Positions 26,101 to 40,439 of a stretch of 64,000 nt of DNA are shown here, piece by piece. Position 1 is the first letter of the stretch; every line of letters begins with the position of its first letter. The translations under genes were made by a program, and so were the position numbers. The stretch is from Anastatus disparis. Its lineage: Eukaryota > Arthropoda > Insecta > Hymenoptera > Eupelmidae. The stretch lies in contig JAFFSR010000218.1 in the NCBI GenBank assembly GCA_017163975.1, positions 11,535,501 through 11,599,500 of the forward strand, given 5' to 3'. Below the pieces are notes generated by a model. It was not told the origin of the DNA. It worked only from the letters and a program-made list of their open reading frames with translations, and did no database searches.

Positions 26101-29100
26101 ATGGGATCCTCACGACCAGCTGACAGATCCCTTGGAGAAGCTACATTTTTACCTCAGTGGATGAAAGGAAAACTTGAAACAAGGTATTTATCATATTTAC
26201 TATAAATCATATTATGCAAATCATGCGTAGTTATAATTGCTTCATAGCTAGAAACAAAAAACGCTTCATTAAATAATTAATGGAAAATTAATAATCTTTT
26301 CATTTTGTTTATCATTCAGTGTAATTTTCTTCTGAACCATAATATTTTCCATCTTTTTGCTTTCTAATAACTCATTTGCTTCATATTGATATTATTTAGA
26401 ATAAGAAGTATCTTATTAAATTGTTTTGATTTCTGTTATTGAAGTAATAATGATTATTAATGAAGAATATAAAATTCAAAGTATATGACGTACTTATTAT
26501 TGAAAAATTTATATACCACTCTAGCAATAGACTATTGAATAATGTGACCATTTATCTGATTATAAGTGTAATAATTATATTTTGAAATTGATTCTTAATT
26601 TAGAAACTTATTAATGTATGCCATAAGTAAATAATTTATAATACATTAACTTACAATATCAAATTGTCCGTTAAAATTTAAAAAATTATTGATTATAATT
26701 TAAATGATTAATTAAATGAATAAATTTATACCTAAAAATAAATTCTTGCATATTTAAATATATTATGAATAACTTAATGTATGTTTCATAATCATCGAAA
26801 TAACTAAACTAATTTTTCTTTTCCATTTTTAAATCAATTTTAATCATTATTAATTAGAAAAAAAAACCAGAATTCGTAATCAAACATTAATTCAATAAAA
26901 GAACTTTAAAGATTTTTTTCATTTTAAAATAAGTAAAAATTTATAAAAAAACAATAATCAATCATAAATTAACAATATTTCTTATTACATGTAACAAAAG
27001 TCAATTTATAAATTTATAAAACTGTATTTAGTAAATTTTCAATACTTGAAATTATCAAACAAATTATGCTAAATAGTTAAATATATTCCTACAAACTTTA
27101 ACGTTAAACAAAAAAAATAGTTATAACAATTCGTAGAAATGCAAGAAAGGTGAAAAGAAGGTTTATAAGTACTCATTATGTCCTTGATTATATACACTTT
27201 CGTGCTTGAGCATATAAAAGATAATGAAATGCACGTGTCGCATATACGTCTATAAATGTCAATTTAGAGTGGGAGCAAATAAAGAAAAAAAAGAAAATAA
27301 AAAAAAAAAAACGATTATATTCGGCTCACAAAGGCACACGACTGTACGACGTCATATCGTGGATATATAATGTTTCTCGATTAGTATAGTGTGATCTCTG
27401 CATTTTTTGCCTTTAAAGCTGAAACTTGGAAATTTTAGATTCAAAATTAAGTGTTTGATTTCTTCGAAGAAAGAAACAACGTTTATGCATCTTGATTTAA
27501 ATATAAATTAACATGCGATTAGATCGCAATTATCGACAAGTTAATTTAATCGAGCTCTCAATTAATCATCGATTTACCGATACGTAATTTTGACATTTTT
27601 ATTCAATTAAGAAATGAGTAGCATACCGAATTCTTTAAAAATATATTATTTAGCAAATATACTATAAATTCGTTCGAGAAAAGTCTTTCAGCGTTTAAAA
27701 CGAGCGATAGCTGAGTTTATCGTTAAATTTAATGTTTAATTTTAATGCATATGTACGCCCGTCGACTCGTTACTCAGTAAATACAAACAATTTATGTTAT
27801 AGTCTGTTCTGTCTGCAGTATGAAATTTTTTAAAAAAAACTTTTTTTCATACGCAAGTGCATTACATATCTATGCGTTATATATCCCTCTTGTTTTCTTT
27901 CTCAAGATCGCAGTTAATTTATTTTCTTTATCTTAAAAATTATATTGTTTATCGCGGAGCTGTGTACGAGCGATAAACAACAATGAAATTCGAAAAAATA
28001 ATATAAAAATTTATCGCGTGTCATTTGTATTTCATAGATTTGAACTGTACACGGTTTTGTTGAACTTCTATAATGCAAGCATTATCTTGGATTTGTCTGT
28101 ATCGTTGGATCGAAAAAGTTTAATGATTGATTGCTTTTGAAAATTTTTTGTTATTTGCAGTATTTTTAAATAACAGCTGATTAAATTTATGTTAAAAATC
28201 GTAAACTTTGACGTTAAAAAAAAAGTCAAGAAAATTATAGTTTTGATCAAGCTTGTTTTAAAAATATTCCACCGATAAGTAAAACTGTTTATAAACAAAT
28301 TTTTAAAAAAATCTCGGATTCCGTTTAATCGGCAAATCTATAAAATGAAACTTGAACTCTTATCATTTTTTTTTTCTTTCAGTTGTAAATCAAAGCAAAC
28401 GTTTATAAATATAGTTCTTATGCTTGGTCTCGTGCAGACTTGTAGGTCACTTTTTTTTTAATCGTCGTTTATAATTTGTTTGTATTTCTTAGAAATTAAA
28501 GATGATGAGCATCGATTGTACACACAAATTGCAATTCGTTTTAAAATATTTCCCAATCATTAAAGTCGGGAATTTCGTAACGATGTTTCGTCGGAAGATG
28601 AAATTTTTTTTTGTATTTTTAAATTTACGCGAATTTTGTTATTTAATTATTTATAGCTTGATTATCTGAAGTGCTCAAAAGTTGTTAAATAAATTAACTT
28701 TCTATGTGATTGATTGCTGGATTGTCACTTTGTTGTGATTAAGAACTCCTTTTTTAAAATTAGAATCTGCATCTTGATATTATTTAAGATGATTTGTATA
28801 CAAAGTCAATTTCATCAGAATACTTAAAAGTATTTATAAATATTTAGTTTGTAAGTGATAGTTTATACTGAAAAAGTTTTAATAACTTATTGAACTTTGA
28901 AAGTGATAAAAGATGTACGAAAGAGTATAAAAGTAGTGCAAAACTAATAAACTCAAAAATAGATGTTTTACAATAGTAAGTACTATTTTATAACAAAATT
29001 AAGTTGCAGGAGAAATATTTGAACAGTTGAATAAATAATCATTACTTTTAATTTTTTTTTGAATGATATGAAAATTTTAAGTTTGTAAAAGCTTTTTTCA

Positions 29101-32100
29101 TAAAAATTTCAACATGATCGCTCTTTAAAGTATAAAAAGTATTAAAAAAAATTCAAAATAATTTAAAATTATTAAATACATAAATTTGATATCTTAAAAA
29201 AGTGTTAAAAGAAATAAAGCACATAGTTTTTAAACAATAAAGCATATATTTCTTACATAAAAATTGTAAACATTTTTGTAAAATCATTCCCTTGGCTGCT
29301 AAAAAATCGAGTCTCATGTCTTGCACCCAAGGCTTTTTTTAACACGTTAACGCGCAGGTATTTTTGTAAACCAATTTTAAAGAAGGTTATTCCGAGATAA
29401 AAATAAAATTTTGTTGAAAATTGTCTTAATATAAAAAATAAACAAAAATATGATGACATTCTAAAATTTGCAAACTTTTTTAAAATCTTAAGTTTTGTAA
29501 AACATACAAAAACATGAAAATTATTTTTAAAATGTCATTCACATCGCTAATATTTATTTACATAACGTAAAGTTTAATGCGAAAAGTCGCAGTTCACCGA
29601 ACTCTATCGTAATCCTTGCATTATCTCGATCGAACATTTAAATTAATCTACCGGATATGATATAGTACCTATAAATATATTGCAATGGGATAGGATATCA
29701 TAGTATTTAACAGATATAATATCTAATATATTGTAAAAAAAATTTTTGTAATTTATATACATTTTTTTAGTTAAAATTTACAAATTATATTTGTGTGGAC
29801 TTTGAAATAAAAATAAAAAAAAAATTATTAACACAGTTTTGAATACCAAAATTTGTATGTCAAATTATGAGACACTTGAATAACAAAGTACATTGACAAG
29901 AATTTTTGATGTTTAAAAATACACAAAAATTTTATGTTAATTTTACATACCTATGTGTAAAATTTAAAAATTTAATGAATTACAAAAAATTGATCAATGT
30001 AGATATTATTAAATTCGTTAGATACATTGTTATAACTATTTAATTACAAAATTCACAAAACAATGTTATTTTAACAAAAATTAACGAAATCACATGAATG
30101 ACTTTTAAAATAAATTATACATAATATAAATAAAAGTCTACGATAGAAAATCTTGCATCATATACTAAAGTTCAACTAAAATATTTCTATGAGGAAAAAG
30201 TAAGAAAAATAAATGATTCTTTGTTGCCGAACTTGTCTTAATATAAGCAAAAACAAGTTAATATCTTTAAAATTTTTTACAGCAAATTATTTAAAAAGTT
30301 TGAACGTTTTTATTTATATTAAATTTTTTTTTAATATTGAACTCCATTTATTTAATTCACTATTGTTGTTACGATATCAACAAATTATAAATGATTTTTT
30401 ATGTACAAGTCAAATTAGCCAATTTGACTCAAAATTGTTTTACAAAAAAAATCGTCTATTTTTCAAAATTTTGTAAGAAAATGGTAAATATTATTCATAA
30501 AACAATGACATCAATGTGAAAAATTCGCACGTCAGAGACTAAAATGACGAAAAACTCAGCTAATCATTAAGTAAAAACATCGTGTCAATCCAGCGAAAAA
30601 ATTAAACCTTCAAATTAATTATATAACCCGGAAAAAAGAACGTGTTTTAAGAGTCGAAAAAGTACACGAGTTTCCACCAAAGTCTAATCTTCAAAACATT
30701 GCTCAAGAGGCACAATAATATTTTGAGTGGAATAAAACTCGGTTGAAAAAGTTCTTTTTTTTTTTCTTTATTTGAATTCTCAATCACGAGACGCTCTAAA
30801 ACGGCACTTAATATACATTTTAGTTTGATGTTTTATTTTTAGATAAGGGAGCTGCTTCAGAGTTAACTTTCGCGTGCAATAATCACGCGCAAGCCAATTT
30901 TTCTTGTTCTTTTTTTCTTCGAAAGATTCTTGACTTTTCTTTGTTTTTCCTTTTTATTTATTTCACACGTGCCTTTGTTTGGTTGATAACGAGAGAAAAA
31001 AGAATAATTGTAATTTTTTTATTTATTCATGGTTCATCGGACACGATTATATATGAACATTTCTCGTGACTCTGATTCATACTTAATTTGAGGATATCCG
31101 AAGAATGACGTCAGAATAAAATTTTATGCTTTCATTTGTTGTTGTGGACATTTTCTGTGTTTCTTACTGATTTTTGGCGGATTCAACTGCTTACGAAAGA
31201 TTTCAGAGAACGTCATGTGACGCATTTTATTTGTATAATTTTAAAAAAAAGTGGGTGTGAAACCCCTGATTAGCAAGTTTGATCGCTGAATTAAATCTTT
31301 AACTGATCACTCGTATAAAACGTTTGCCATTGTCCATTAAAAGTTTAAACAGCCGTTTATTTATGATATTCAAAATTATGCTGTTTTTCATTTTTTCACT
31401 GTTTATTGTCAAATAAATTTACTTGCCTTTTTCAATGAACACAATTTTACAAAATTTCGAAAGATTATTAGTTTGAAAATTATTAGAATGGAGGTTTTTA
31501 AATATTTTTCCGAAACTTCTTATCTACCAATTAATGTCATTATACTTTATAAATAGAAGGTGAATCGCATTATAATCCAAATATTAATATAAATAACGTA
31601 ATCTATAATCAACATAATTTATCAATAAGAGTATAAATTTATTATTATTTTAAATTTTAGATTATCGTATTTTAATTTTTCTAATTAAAATTATTTATTT
31701 ACTTTTTAAGAATATGATAAAATATATACTTTTTTAAACTTTTTAATTTGTGATTTCACTCGATTTTTCATTGCAATAATAAACATAACACAAAATAAGC
31801 ATTTTATAAAATTGTAAATTGTTAAAAAAATCAATACTATTAGGTCACCCTCAATTTTATTTTCAAAATTAAATTTTACTGAAAAAACACTATTTCATCC
31901 GTTAAAAAGAAAAACGAGATCGCGATAAAAAAACCCAGCATGGAAAATAGTTACGCAACTTTTTTTGCATGTATGTACTCACAAATGTTGAGGCGAATCT
32001 ATGTATACTGCGCTTTTACTAACAATGCATCCGTAAAAATAATAAACTTTGGTGGGCGAGCATCTTGGCAAGCATTTCGATATTTCTAACTATATAGTTT

Positions 32101-35100
32101 ATAAAGTAGATTTTTCACGTCACAAGTTTTGAAAACTTAAAAAGACGTTTAGAATTAGTTTGGAAAGTAATGACGTATCATTTGTTTATTTTATCCAAAT
32201 AATATGCTTGGAATCAAATAAATAATTATAAATAATCAAATAATTTTTAAAATACGTATTATGCTTATACTTGTTACGATTTTCACTTCTTCAAAGTAAA
32301 CTTGAAGTTCGTTACTTCATTTGTTTACTAATTTTTCGACACGCACAATATTTTTATAAATATCTTCCACAGAAACACAATGCATCAATCTGAATTTCAG
32401 ATAAGTGTAAGATTGTTAAAATGAACACAGAAATTTGTTTAATGAGCGTATACGAAAATCGTAAGAATAACGTTTCTCAACTTTTTATTCGATATATACT
32501 GCATAGTACTGTGTATATTTAAAGCTTGCTAATTCATTTGCAAAGTTTAATAACAACTATTACGTGAATCAGAATTTTAACGGTAGCTATTGATTTCAAA
32601 CAAAACTCGATCAATATTTTTCTTTTCTGTTTTTAAAGTTTCGCTCGTGATGTCTTTACAGTTTTTTTTTAAAAACTGTATTTATTGTGAAACATAGTAT
32701 AGAGCGAATGTTTATTAAAATTAATATAGTTTCCTAGAACCAAACCATTAAAAACAATATTGTTTAAACAACGCGCAATAATGTATTGAATTAAATGTGG
32801 CATTTGAACTATTTTTGCATCACGACGATCATTTGACCTCGTGACCTATTTTAAATCGAATAAATTAAGGCGATTAAATAAAATATCTCGCGCGCAAAGA
32901 ATAACAGTGTCGTTATACTTTGGCTACTTTAATAACGAGGCTCGAGCGTTACAAAGAACGTTTTATCGAAGGATACATCTATGTAATTACTAGCTAAAAC
33001 CCGTTCGAACCGCAAAGGGTATACAATTTAATTCAACTTTTTTTGTACAGAAGAAAAAACGTAATTAGCAACGCGTACGTGTGCATAAAACAATGCACGC
33101 GTGTGTGATTCAAAGTCGAGTTTTCTTTGTTGAATAAAAGAGTTTGAAAAATTAACGTGGCTGTGTATGTTAATAATAAAAAACAAGAGCAACATTATAA
33201 TTTGAAAAAAAATTATCTAGCATATGAAATTATGTGAAAAAAACTTTAAAAATTTCAATAAATTATAAAGAAAAAATAAAAATTTTTAATTTCAATAAAG
33301 TATTTTTTAATAATAATTCTCGGCTTTCAGTTTGAAAATTTATCATTAAATTATTCCTTTAAAACTTTGAAAATTTCAAAACTTCAACTACTTTTCCATT
33401 TTAAATGCATTAAGCTTTCTATCAATAATAACTTTTAAATTATATAGAACAGTAAAAGCGATGCAATTTTCCGCGGTTATACATGACGATAAAGCCTTAC
33501 ATCATCGGGTTTAGGAAAAATTTCATGCATCCTCAATATAATCGCCTGCGCACACAAGCTATTATGCCATTAGATTTTTCAGCGATTACGTCACCGTAAT
33601 GAGCTATATATCGTAATCGCTTTTAATCCTCCTTTTGTTGTTATTATCGTACTGGCGACAATGTCAATCGGAAAATTTCATTTGATTACGCCGTTCGTTC
33701 GTCTCATAATATAATTTTATTTATAAATGAGATTAGCGTTTGTTATAATTTTAAAAACATTTTATTTTTTAGCATTAACATATATTATTTGTAATAAATT
33801 GACGAGCTCAAGCATAGATTAATGTAATGTTTTTTACGAGGCGATTTTTAATATCGCAGCACTAATTGCGAGAATAAAAATACATTTTATAAAGCACTTC
33901 CTCGTGTTATCTGAAAATAATAAAAAAATAAACAATTGATGCAAATTAATTCGCTCGGTGACTCGGCAACCAAACACTTGCCAATAAATCATGACGAGCC
34001 TCCTCTCTGATGTTTAAAGTACGATTAATCGATCTGCTCGTAATATCTGTGTATGATGATGATCTTTTCACCTTCTAACACTGTTTAAATTAATCATTAT
34101 TGTTTACTCGTACACTAGATACTGCGATTATTTTATTTTTTTTTTTTTTTTTTTGAAAACTTAATCTTTAATCGTTTTATATTAGAATTTTAATGGAAAA
34201 TAAACAAGATATTATGTTGCTCAATATGAATATTTTTTTTTCTAGGTTTGATTTATAAAAGAAACTGTAAGAGGATATTAAACATTATAAGTTGTATAAC
34301 GATAAGTTTGAGTTATTAAAGAACGTTAAAACTTTGAATTTGAATAAATTTTTTTAATATTATATTTTAGTCTTTTCCCGGGTATTTTTGATTTTTTAAA
34401 TTTATGAAATATAATTAACGCGTTAATAAATACTTTAAAATAAAACTCAATTTAATCACAAATTAATTTTTTTAAATTTTATGTAAATATACGCAAAATA
34501 CGCATAAACGATTCCGTCATGTAAGTGATATATTACAAAATTTTTTCTAATATTACACTTCTTAATAATTAAAAAGAACTTGTGTGAAAATCTTTGTAAA
34601 AATATAAATATCCGTTCAAGGAATAAATGATAATCAGTCAGTTTAAAATATCAGATAACATTTTGTTGCTTAACTATATATCTAATTAATTAAATTTCAC
34701 GTGTTCCTCGTATATATCAATCATAAATCTTAGTTTTTTTAAAAATAAAATCCAGAATTCATTGATTCATCGCCTGCTCATACATAAGAAGCCACTTATT
34801 AGAGATATCACATTAAAAATATAATTGATATAGAAATTGTTAAATAAATATGTGCAGGAAAACCATGCGGCACATGTGATTTGCACATCCTTAAAAAGGT
34901 TAGGATCTTTCAATTGTTTAAGGTATATACACATTAAACAAATGCTTTTGTAGAGTGATAAATTAATAAGTTTTACTTTTTCTTTCACTTTTAAAAGTTT
35001 TTAAATACTAAACATATTTGACATTGCTTGACCTCTTCTGAAAACTAATTAAGGAGGTGTAAAACGGACACTACACCTGTACTCTTAAATATTGTCTGTC

Positions 35101-37803
35101 TTTTCATTTTATTGCAAAATTCTAGAAAAATAAATACATTAGCATGTAGTATGATATTGGAATCCAAAATTATTATAAACAAATGAATGAATTTATTCAA
35201 AAATTTAACTGAATAATGTTCATGGTACACACTAAAAGCTAATGTATTTATTTTCCTGAAATCTTGCAATAAAATGAAAAGATAGACAATATATTTATGA
35301 GAACCAGTGTAGTGTCCGTTTTATATCCCCTTGAGTGAAAGAAAAAATTTTTAGTAAATCATTTATTAACAATCCCAAGTTTATTTTGATGTATATTTCA
35401 GGTAAAAATTTTAGCCTGCATGTTTATGTATTGTCTGTTAATGACTTCTGCTAATATAATAGAAAATTTTTAACAATTCTTTTAATCTTTCTTAACCCCC
35501 AGACTTTTTCCAATAAAGATTTTCCTATATTTTCGTACAATACCGTTTACCTAATATATATGGAGGCCTATAAGGTATTTCTCCCACTGTTTATACCTGC
35601 TTTATATAAAAACTTGTAACGTTTAAATTTAAGTGATCAGTGCAAAGTAGAACTTGAAAGTATCTGGACTTTGTTACTATTACCGTATATATACAATAAA
35701 ATTTAGCAAAATGACATCAGAACAAGCTAAAGCTAATAGAAATACTTCGGAAATATTTGCAAAAGCTTTGTTTTATACGTAAGTTTAATAATTGCCGATT
35801 ATTTGTATTTATTTTATTTATTATTTTTTTTTTGTTTAAAGGAAAAAAAGTTAATTTAAAATTATTGAAATATTTAATATTTGCTTTATTTTATGTTGTT
35901 TAACTGTAACATTAACAACCCTTACTAAAAATCTATAAAATAAGAACGGATCATCTTAATCCAAAATAAGAATTAATTTAATTATCAGTAATTATGATCA
36001 TAATATGTTCAAATGATCTAAATCTATTTTTGTAAATAATTTTTAAAAAATATAACAATTTTTTATTTTAATATAAAAATAAAAATATTGTGATAACAAA
36101 CTAAAGTAAACAAGAATTTTACATTTTTTTAATAAAAATGATATGCTATTTTCGTATCGACGTACATTCTACATTGAAATGTATATCAAAATATTTTTAC
36201 GAATGTACCTTAACTATATTGAAAAACCACGATATGTGTTAAATAAGAATAATATTATGTATGTAGTTTCTTTTTTTTTTTTTTAATAAAAAAAAAACAT
36301 TTTATACGAAATGAAATTTTTAATAAAAATTCGACTATATTTGTGTTTACAGATTTGATTATAGTGACAGCGCCTTTAGTCCGCCAGCGGATGATCCATT
36401 CTTTTTTATTCGTTATCCAAAGCACCGTCATCAGCAACTGCAAGAAACAACAGCAGCAGCAGCAACAACTAACGCCAACACTACTAACAAAGAAAGCTTC
36501 AGACCTATTAGCGAACTTATTAGTGGAAAATCTGACAGCACATTGATATCTAATCAAAATACTAATAAGGACATTAAAAATATCGATTTCAGTAAACATC
36601 CAGCTGCCTGCCAACCTTACATTCCGTTGGCAGATAAAGGTTTGCTTTTATGTCTGACTTTTTAAATTTTAAAAAGGAAAATTTATAGAAACTTTGCTCA
36701 AAGTATTTTTTTTCTAAAGATATATGTATTTTTTTTAAATTTAAACTATAAAAAAGATAATTATTTTAAAACATATATTCAAAAGAGATTTTGAATAATC
36801 TCAAAATTTCTTTGATTGCTAAGTTTTAGTCAAATTGAATAATTTAATTATATTGTCAAAAATGTATCACTGTACTAACAAGTCTTTTATTTAATATTTT
36901 AGTGAATGAACCAAAAGTCGTAGTTGCTAACAAGCCCAAGTATCAAAAGACCGAGAATGATTTTCACAATGTACAAGCTGCCGAGTGTGGCCGATCTATT
37001 GTTCACGTAGCTAATCAGATAATGTCGTCGAAATTCGGCAAATCCATTTCTGCGGATTCCTCGTCTTCGTCGAGACAACCGCAGATGGATGAATCTGTGG
37101 TGCAGGTAAAGATTATTTTTTTTTGTTAAATTTTACGGAAAATAATATGATATATATGAACAGTATTGGGCGTTTGGATTAAAAAAACAATAAGATTAAC
37201 TTAAGAAAAATTATAACAATTGTTTTCTGTTTTTAGTTCCTTATTTAGTTTATTCAATTAATTATGTTATAAAACTTTTTTAAAATGACTCGATTTTTTT
37301 CCTATTAGTGAATTATGCCGATAAAATATAAATAATTCTTAAAATTTCAACCTTCAATGAACTCATAAAATTAATATTTTTTACAGACACATCAGCAGCA
37401 TAGAAGAGGTAGCAAATCACTTCCGGTAACGCCGTTGACATCACCGAACGCTACACCTGATAGTTCTCCAAAAGCGCGCCGGCGCGTCTATGGTAACCGT
37501 TTCTTCACGGGAGCCTTTATCCCGTCTGAAGATAACACTCATAAAAATGGCTGGTTATTACGCAGTATCCTCGGCACATCTAGAGAAATAATTGTTCCTA
37601 AAATCGAAGAAGAAGAAGAGCATAACCTCGAGCAAGTACCAGCACACGCACTTAGCCGTAAAAAGTCTATATCCTCACAGAATCTCACCTACTTCGATAA
37701 GGATGATAAATCAGAAAAACAAATTGGAGCTCGCGTACAGTTCTTGAAAGCTACACCCTCAGAACTCAGAGAGATGAATTTTTGGTCGCCTACATCAATG
37801 TAA
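26101..37803 (+). CDS. Unrecognised protein, isoform from the distal first coding exon
   Basis: The distal coding exon 26101-26183 (leader part from 25837) ends in phase 2 and joins 36353-36639, 36903-37105 and 37387-37803 across a 10.2 kb intron, giving 329 aa. I do not recognise the family. The distal exon encodes MGSSRPADRSLGEATFLPQW. The common part has an aromatic FDYSDSAFSPPADDPFFFIR patch, a Gln/Ala/Thr-rich stretch, a Ser-rich stretch, a basic SPKARRRVYGNRFFTGAF block, GWLLRSILG, an acidic run of Glu, and a C-terminus ending LREMNFWSPTSM. It has no signal peptide or membrane segment and many SP/TP sites, and looks like an intrinsically disordered, phosphorylated intracellular regulator. 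The constant C-terminal blocks look conserved rather than random, but function is unknown. Confidence 0.8.
26184..35600 (+). other. Large intron between alternative first exons
   Basis: About 9.4 kb of AT-rich sequence. I found no convincing coding exon on either strand; short ORFs at 28.1, 29.3 and 30.2 kb are low complexity. A MITE lies at 35051-35332. Short hairpin-prone stretches exist (for example near 33.08 kb, GTGTGCAT and ATGCAC halves), but none is strong enough to call a microRNA. Confidence 0.5.
35051..35332. mobile_element. Short inverted-repeat element (MITE) upstream of the proximal promoter
   Basis: About 95-bp imperfect terminal inverted repeats bound a 282-bp element. The ends read AAGGAGGTGTAAAACGGACA on the left and AAGGGGATATAAAACGGACA on the right (reverse complement), both continuing CTACAC. 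The two arms also share ATTTTATTGCAA and AAAATAAATACATTAGC. No clear target duplication was found. Its right end lies about 270 bp from the proximal TATA box. Confidence 0.7.
35605..35641 (+). promoter_or_regulatory. Proximal TATA/initiator promoter of the unrecognised gene
   Basis: TATAAAA at 35605-35611 is followed by the arthropod initiator TCAGT at 35637-35641, 34 bp from TATA to the initiator A. This is slightly long but acceptable. The first ATG, at 35711, opens a coding exon with a strong donor (AC|GTAAGT) that matches the phase of the common exons. Confidence 0.6.
35711..37803 (+). CDS. Unrecognised protein, isoform from the proximal first coding exon
   Basis: The proximal coding exon 35711-35778 encodes MTSEQAKANRNTSEIFAKAL followed by FY and ends in phase 2. 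It joins the same acceptor at 36353 as the distal exon, 26101-26183, and then the same three common exons, giving 324 aa. The two isoforms differ only in their first 22 or 27 residues. The first exon lies behind its own TATA/initiator pair, so this is probably a separate promoter rather than alternative splicing from the distal start. Function is unknown. Confidence 0.7.
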
Positions 37804-40325
37804 ATCTTCACGATTTTTTTTATTCATTTCACTTCTATTATAAGTATTTCTCTTGCTTAAATATGTTAAGACAGGAGCATAAAGACAGTTTGCAAAAAAT
37901 TCAGAATCAATGTTTTTTTAATGTATAAATATCTAAAATAACAAATTAAATGTCGTGAGCGGTAACAGAAAAAAATCTGTTTTACCGAGAAAATTATATG
38001 AAATGATATTTTGAATATTTTCGTCATAAATTTACAAGATTTCGAAAAAAGTTATTCAAAATATATGAATTTTATGAAAATCATTTTATATTTAAAATGT
38101 AATTTTTCGAAAAATTAACTGTATTAATATATAAACATTATTTTCATCATTTCATATAATCCGTCAATTGATGACTTTTTAAGGATGAATAAATACAAAT
38201 ATTTTTTGCAACTGTTACTTTAGCTCTGCCTCATATTATAATTGAAGAAAGTGTAACAAATTTAGCTTGATATTTTTTAGATCCTTAAATTAACGCATAA
38301 AAATGTGCATTAGATTTACTTTTAACTAATAAAGAAATTCACTTTTAAGTTATAATTATTTTTACTTAATATAAGTGTAGTTGTAAAAAAATACAACTTG
38401 TTGCAATAAAGTATTATGCGTAAGTTAAAGTGCTGTATGATTTTGTTTTAAAAAATGGAAGCATCAAATAGGTGAAAAATTAATGTTCATGTATTCTTAA
38501 TTATTTTATAGAACTTGCTTATAACACACAATTCTTACTCTTTTATATAAGAATCCATTTTAACTTGTGAAAGCGACCAATTATTTCATACAATAATAAA
38601 TGTTCAAAATTATTTCACCCCTCATATGTACGTTTTCTCATTGATTCGCACTGCGCGCAAACGAATTTATCAAGCAAAACTTTTGTAAATTTCATGTCAT
38701 TCTTTTTTTTTTTTTTTTGTCAACTCTTATTAAAAAGAAGAAGAGTTTTTGAAGAATGGAATAATAATAAATAATAATTAAAAGTAACCGATATAGTTTA
38801 TTTATTAGTGGTATTAATGGACGAATTTGCCTAATCAGGCTAAACTCGAATTCTGGGAATGCATACACTGACAGGATTAAAAGACTTTCAATTGCCTTTA
38901 CTAAAAAGAAAAGTAAAATACATTTTTAGTTACAAAATTTAAAAATTTCATCCTTGTCTTGCTATTTCAAGTGTTCATATATTCAATCGTTTCGATTGAT
39001 TGATAGGATAATTGTTCTCTAATATTATTGAAGTGGAAATTTAACTTTATAAGACTCTTGATTAAACTAGATTCAATCTAATGTTGTTTTCACAAACACG
39101 AAGTCAAATTTTCACTTTTATTTAATTTTGGAGATTAGCAAATGAATTGTATCAATAATAATCATAATAATGATGAGTGTGTTTGAAATGACTTAATCCT
39201 TATAGCCTAATTTGCTGTGCAAAAAAAGCAAAGGACCGTGAAGAGTAAATTTACAATGAGCTTTAAGTCGTTTTAAACTTTTGATTTGTTATGAATTTAT
39301 TCATTACAAAAGATCTTTCAAGCACACATCAATGAAACTAGGAAAAATTACACGTAAACCAAAGGCGATGTAAATATCATTTTTTCAATGGCAATACAAA
39401 AAAAATCCTACTTTATCAATTGGGTTAAATTTATTTTATACTTAGGTATAGTTTTAACTTATGTTCAATGTTCTTTTCGAGCTTTCTTTTCTAACATGAA
39501 AAGTCAATTATGCAACTGTGCTACAATAGATTAATACGACTCAGCACGTAATAGTAGGTATCGATTTATTTTTTACATCGCGACTTTTATAAACAATGTG
39601 TTGATCATACAGCACGATGAGACTAAATAAAAAGAAACAATAATGAGCAGTAAATGTCGATTGCAAGCATCATGGAAACTTTTACAAAATAAAACTTTTG
39701 CTAAAGGCGAATTCCGTAATTAATTAAATATCTTTCTCAGATTTGTAAATTGATAAAAATGCGAGCAACGATTAGGTAAAATTTTTAGATATATTTGTAC
39801 AAAATTCCGAAGTCAGTTGATATGCTCATACATAAATGAGTTTTGAATGTCTCGTACACTTTGTTAAAAAATAGACAATTTATAACATTAATATTATGAA
39901 ATCATTGTTTAAAAGAAATTTACTTATCTCATAAGTTCAAAATAATTAAGTCTTTTACTGTAATAACCAAGCGTATAATGTATTCGAAGACTAATATAAG
40001 TCTTGATTTTAACATCAAATGTCAGTGTTTAATTAAGTAATAAAAATAATATATCTATACATATACTAGTTTTTATTGATTTTTAATCTTTATAGATCCT
40101 TATCCCCTTTTTTCAGTGAAATTAACGTTTCAAGTCTAAGAAAGAAAAAATAAAAATAAATTGGAAATAACAATAAAATACATATGATGAATCAATTTTA
40201 CTTTTAATACTTTAAAAGGTACTGAAATTGCAATATATGCTTCTATAATACTTTCTGTATATTTCTTATATTGTTTATTCAATCTCGATAAATTTACCAT
40301 TAATTTATAAAGTATTATACAAAGA
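37804..40325. other. 3' UTR and intergenic sequence
   Basis: AT-rich sequence with the probable 3' UTR of the preceding gene on the left, including several AATAAA-like sites. A poly-T run sits near 38707. No coding region was found. Confidence 0.5.
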
Positions 40326-40434
40326 GTCGTCAGTGGCTCACTTGATAGAGCGATGAATTCATAATCTCGAGGACTCGAGTTCCAATCTCACTCTCGGCTG
40401 CCGATTGATCTCCGTCGCTAATTAGCATTAATCG
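40326..40434 (+). mobile_element. tRNA-derived SINE, copy C, left piece
   Basis: The tRNA-like head CAGTGGCTCACTTGATAGAG, ATTCATAATCTCGAGG, CGAGTTCCAATCTC and the CTCCGTCGCTAATTAGC tail match copy B. A block present in copy B between the head and the tail is missing. The SINE stops at TTAAT, where the foldback element begins. Its remaining tail is on the far side, at 49986-50027. Confidence 0.75.
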
Positions 40435-40439
40435 ACGCC

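Noticed and set aside
26184..35600. Hidden genes or microRNAs in the large intron
   Set aside because: Only low-complexity frames and weak hairpins are present; none meets a reasonable standard.
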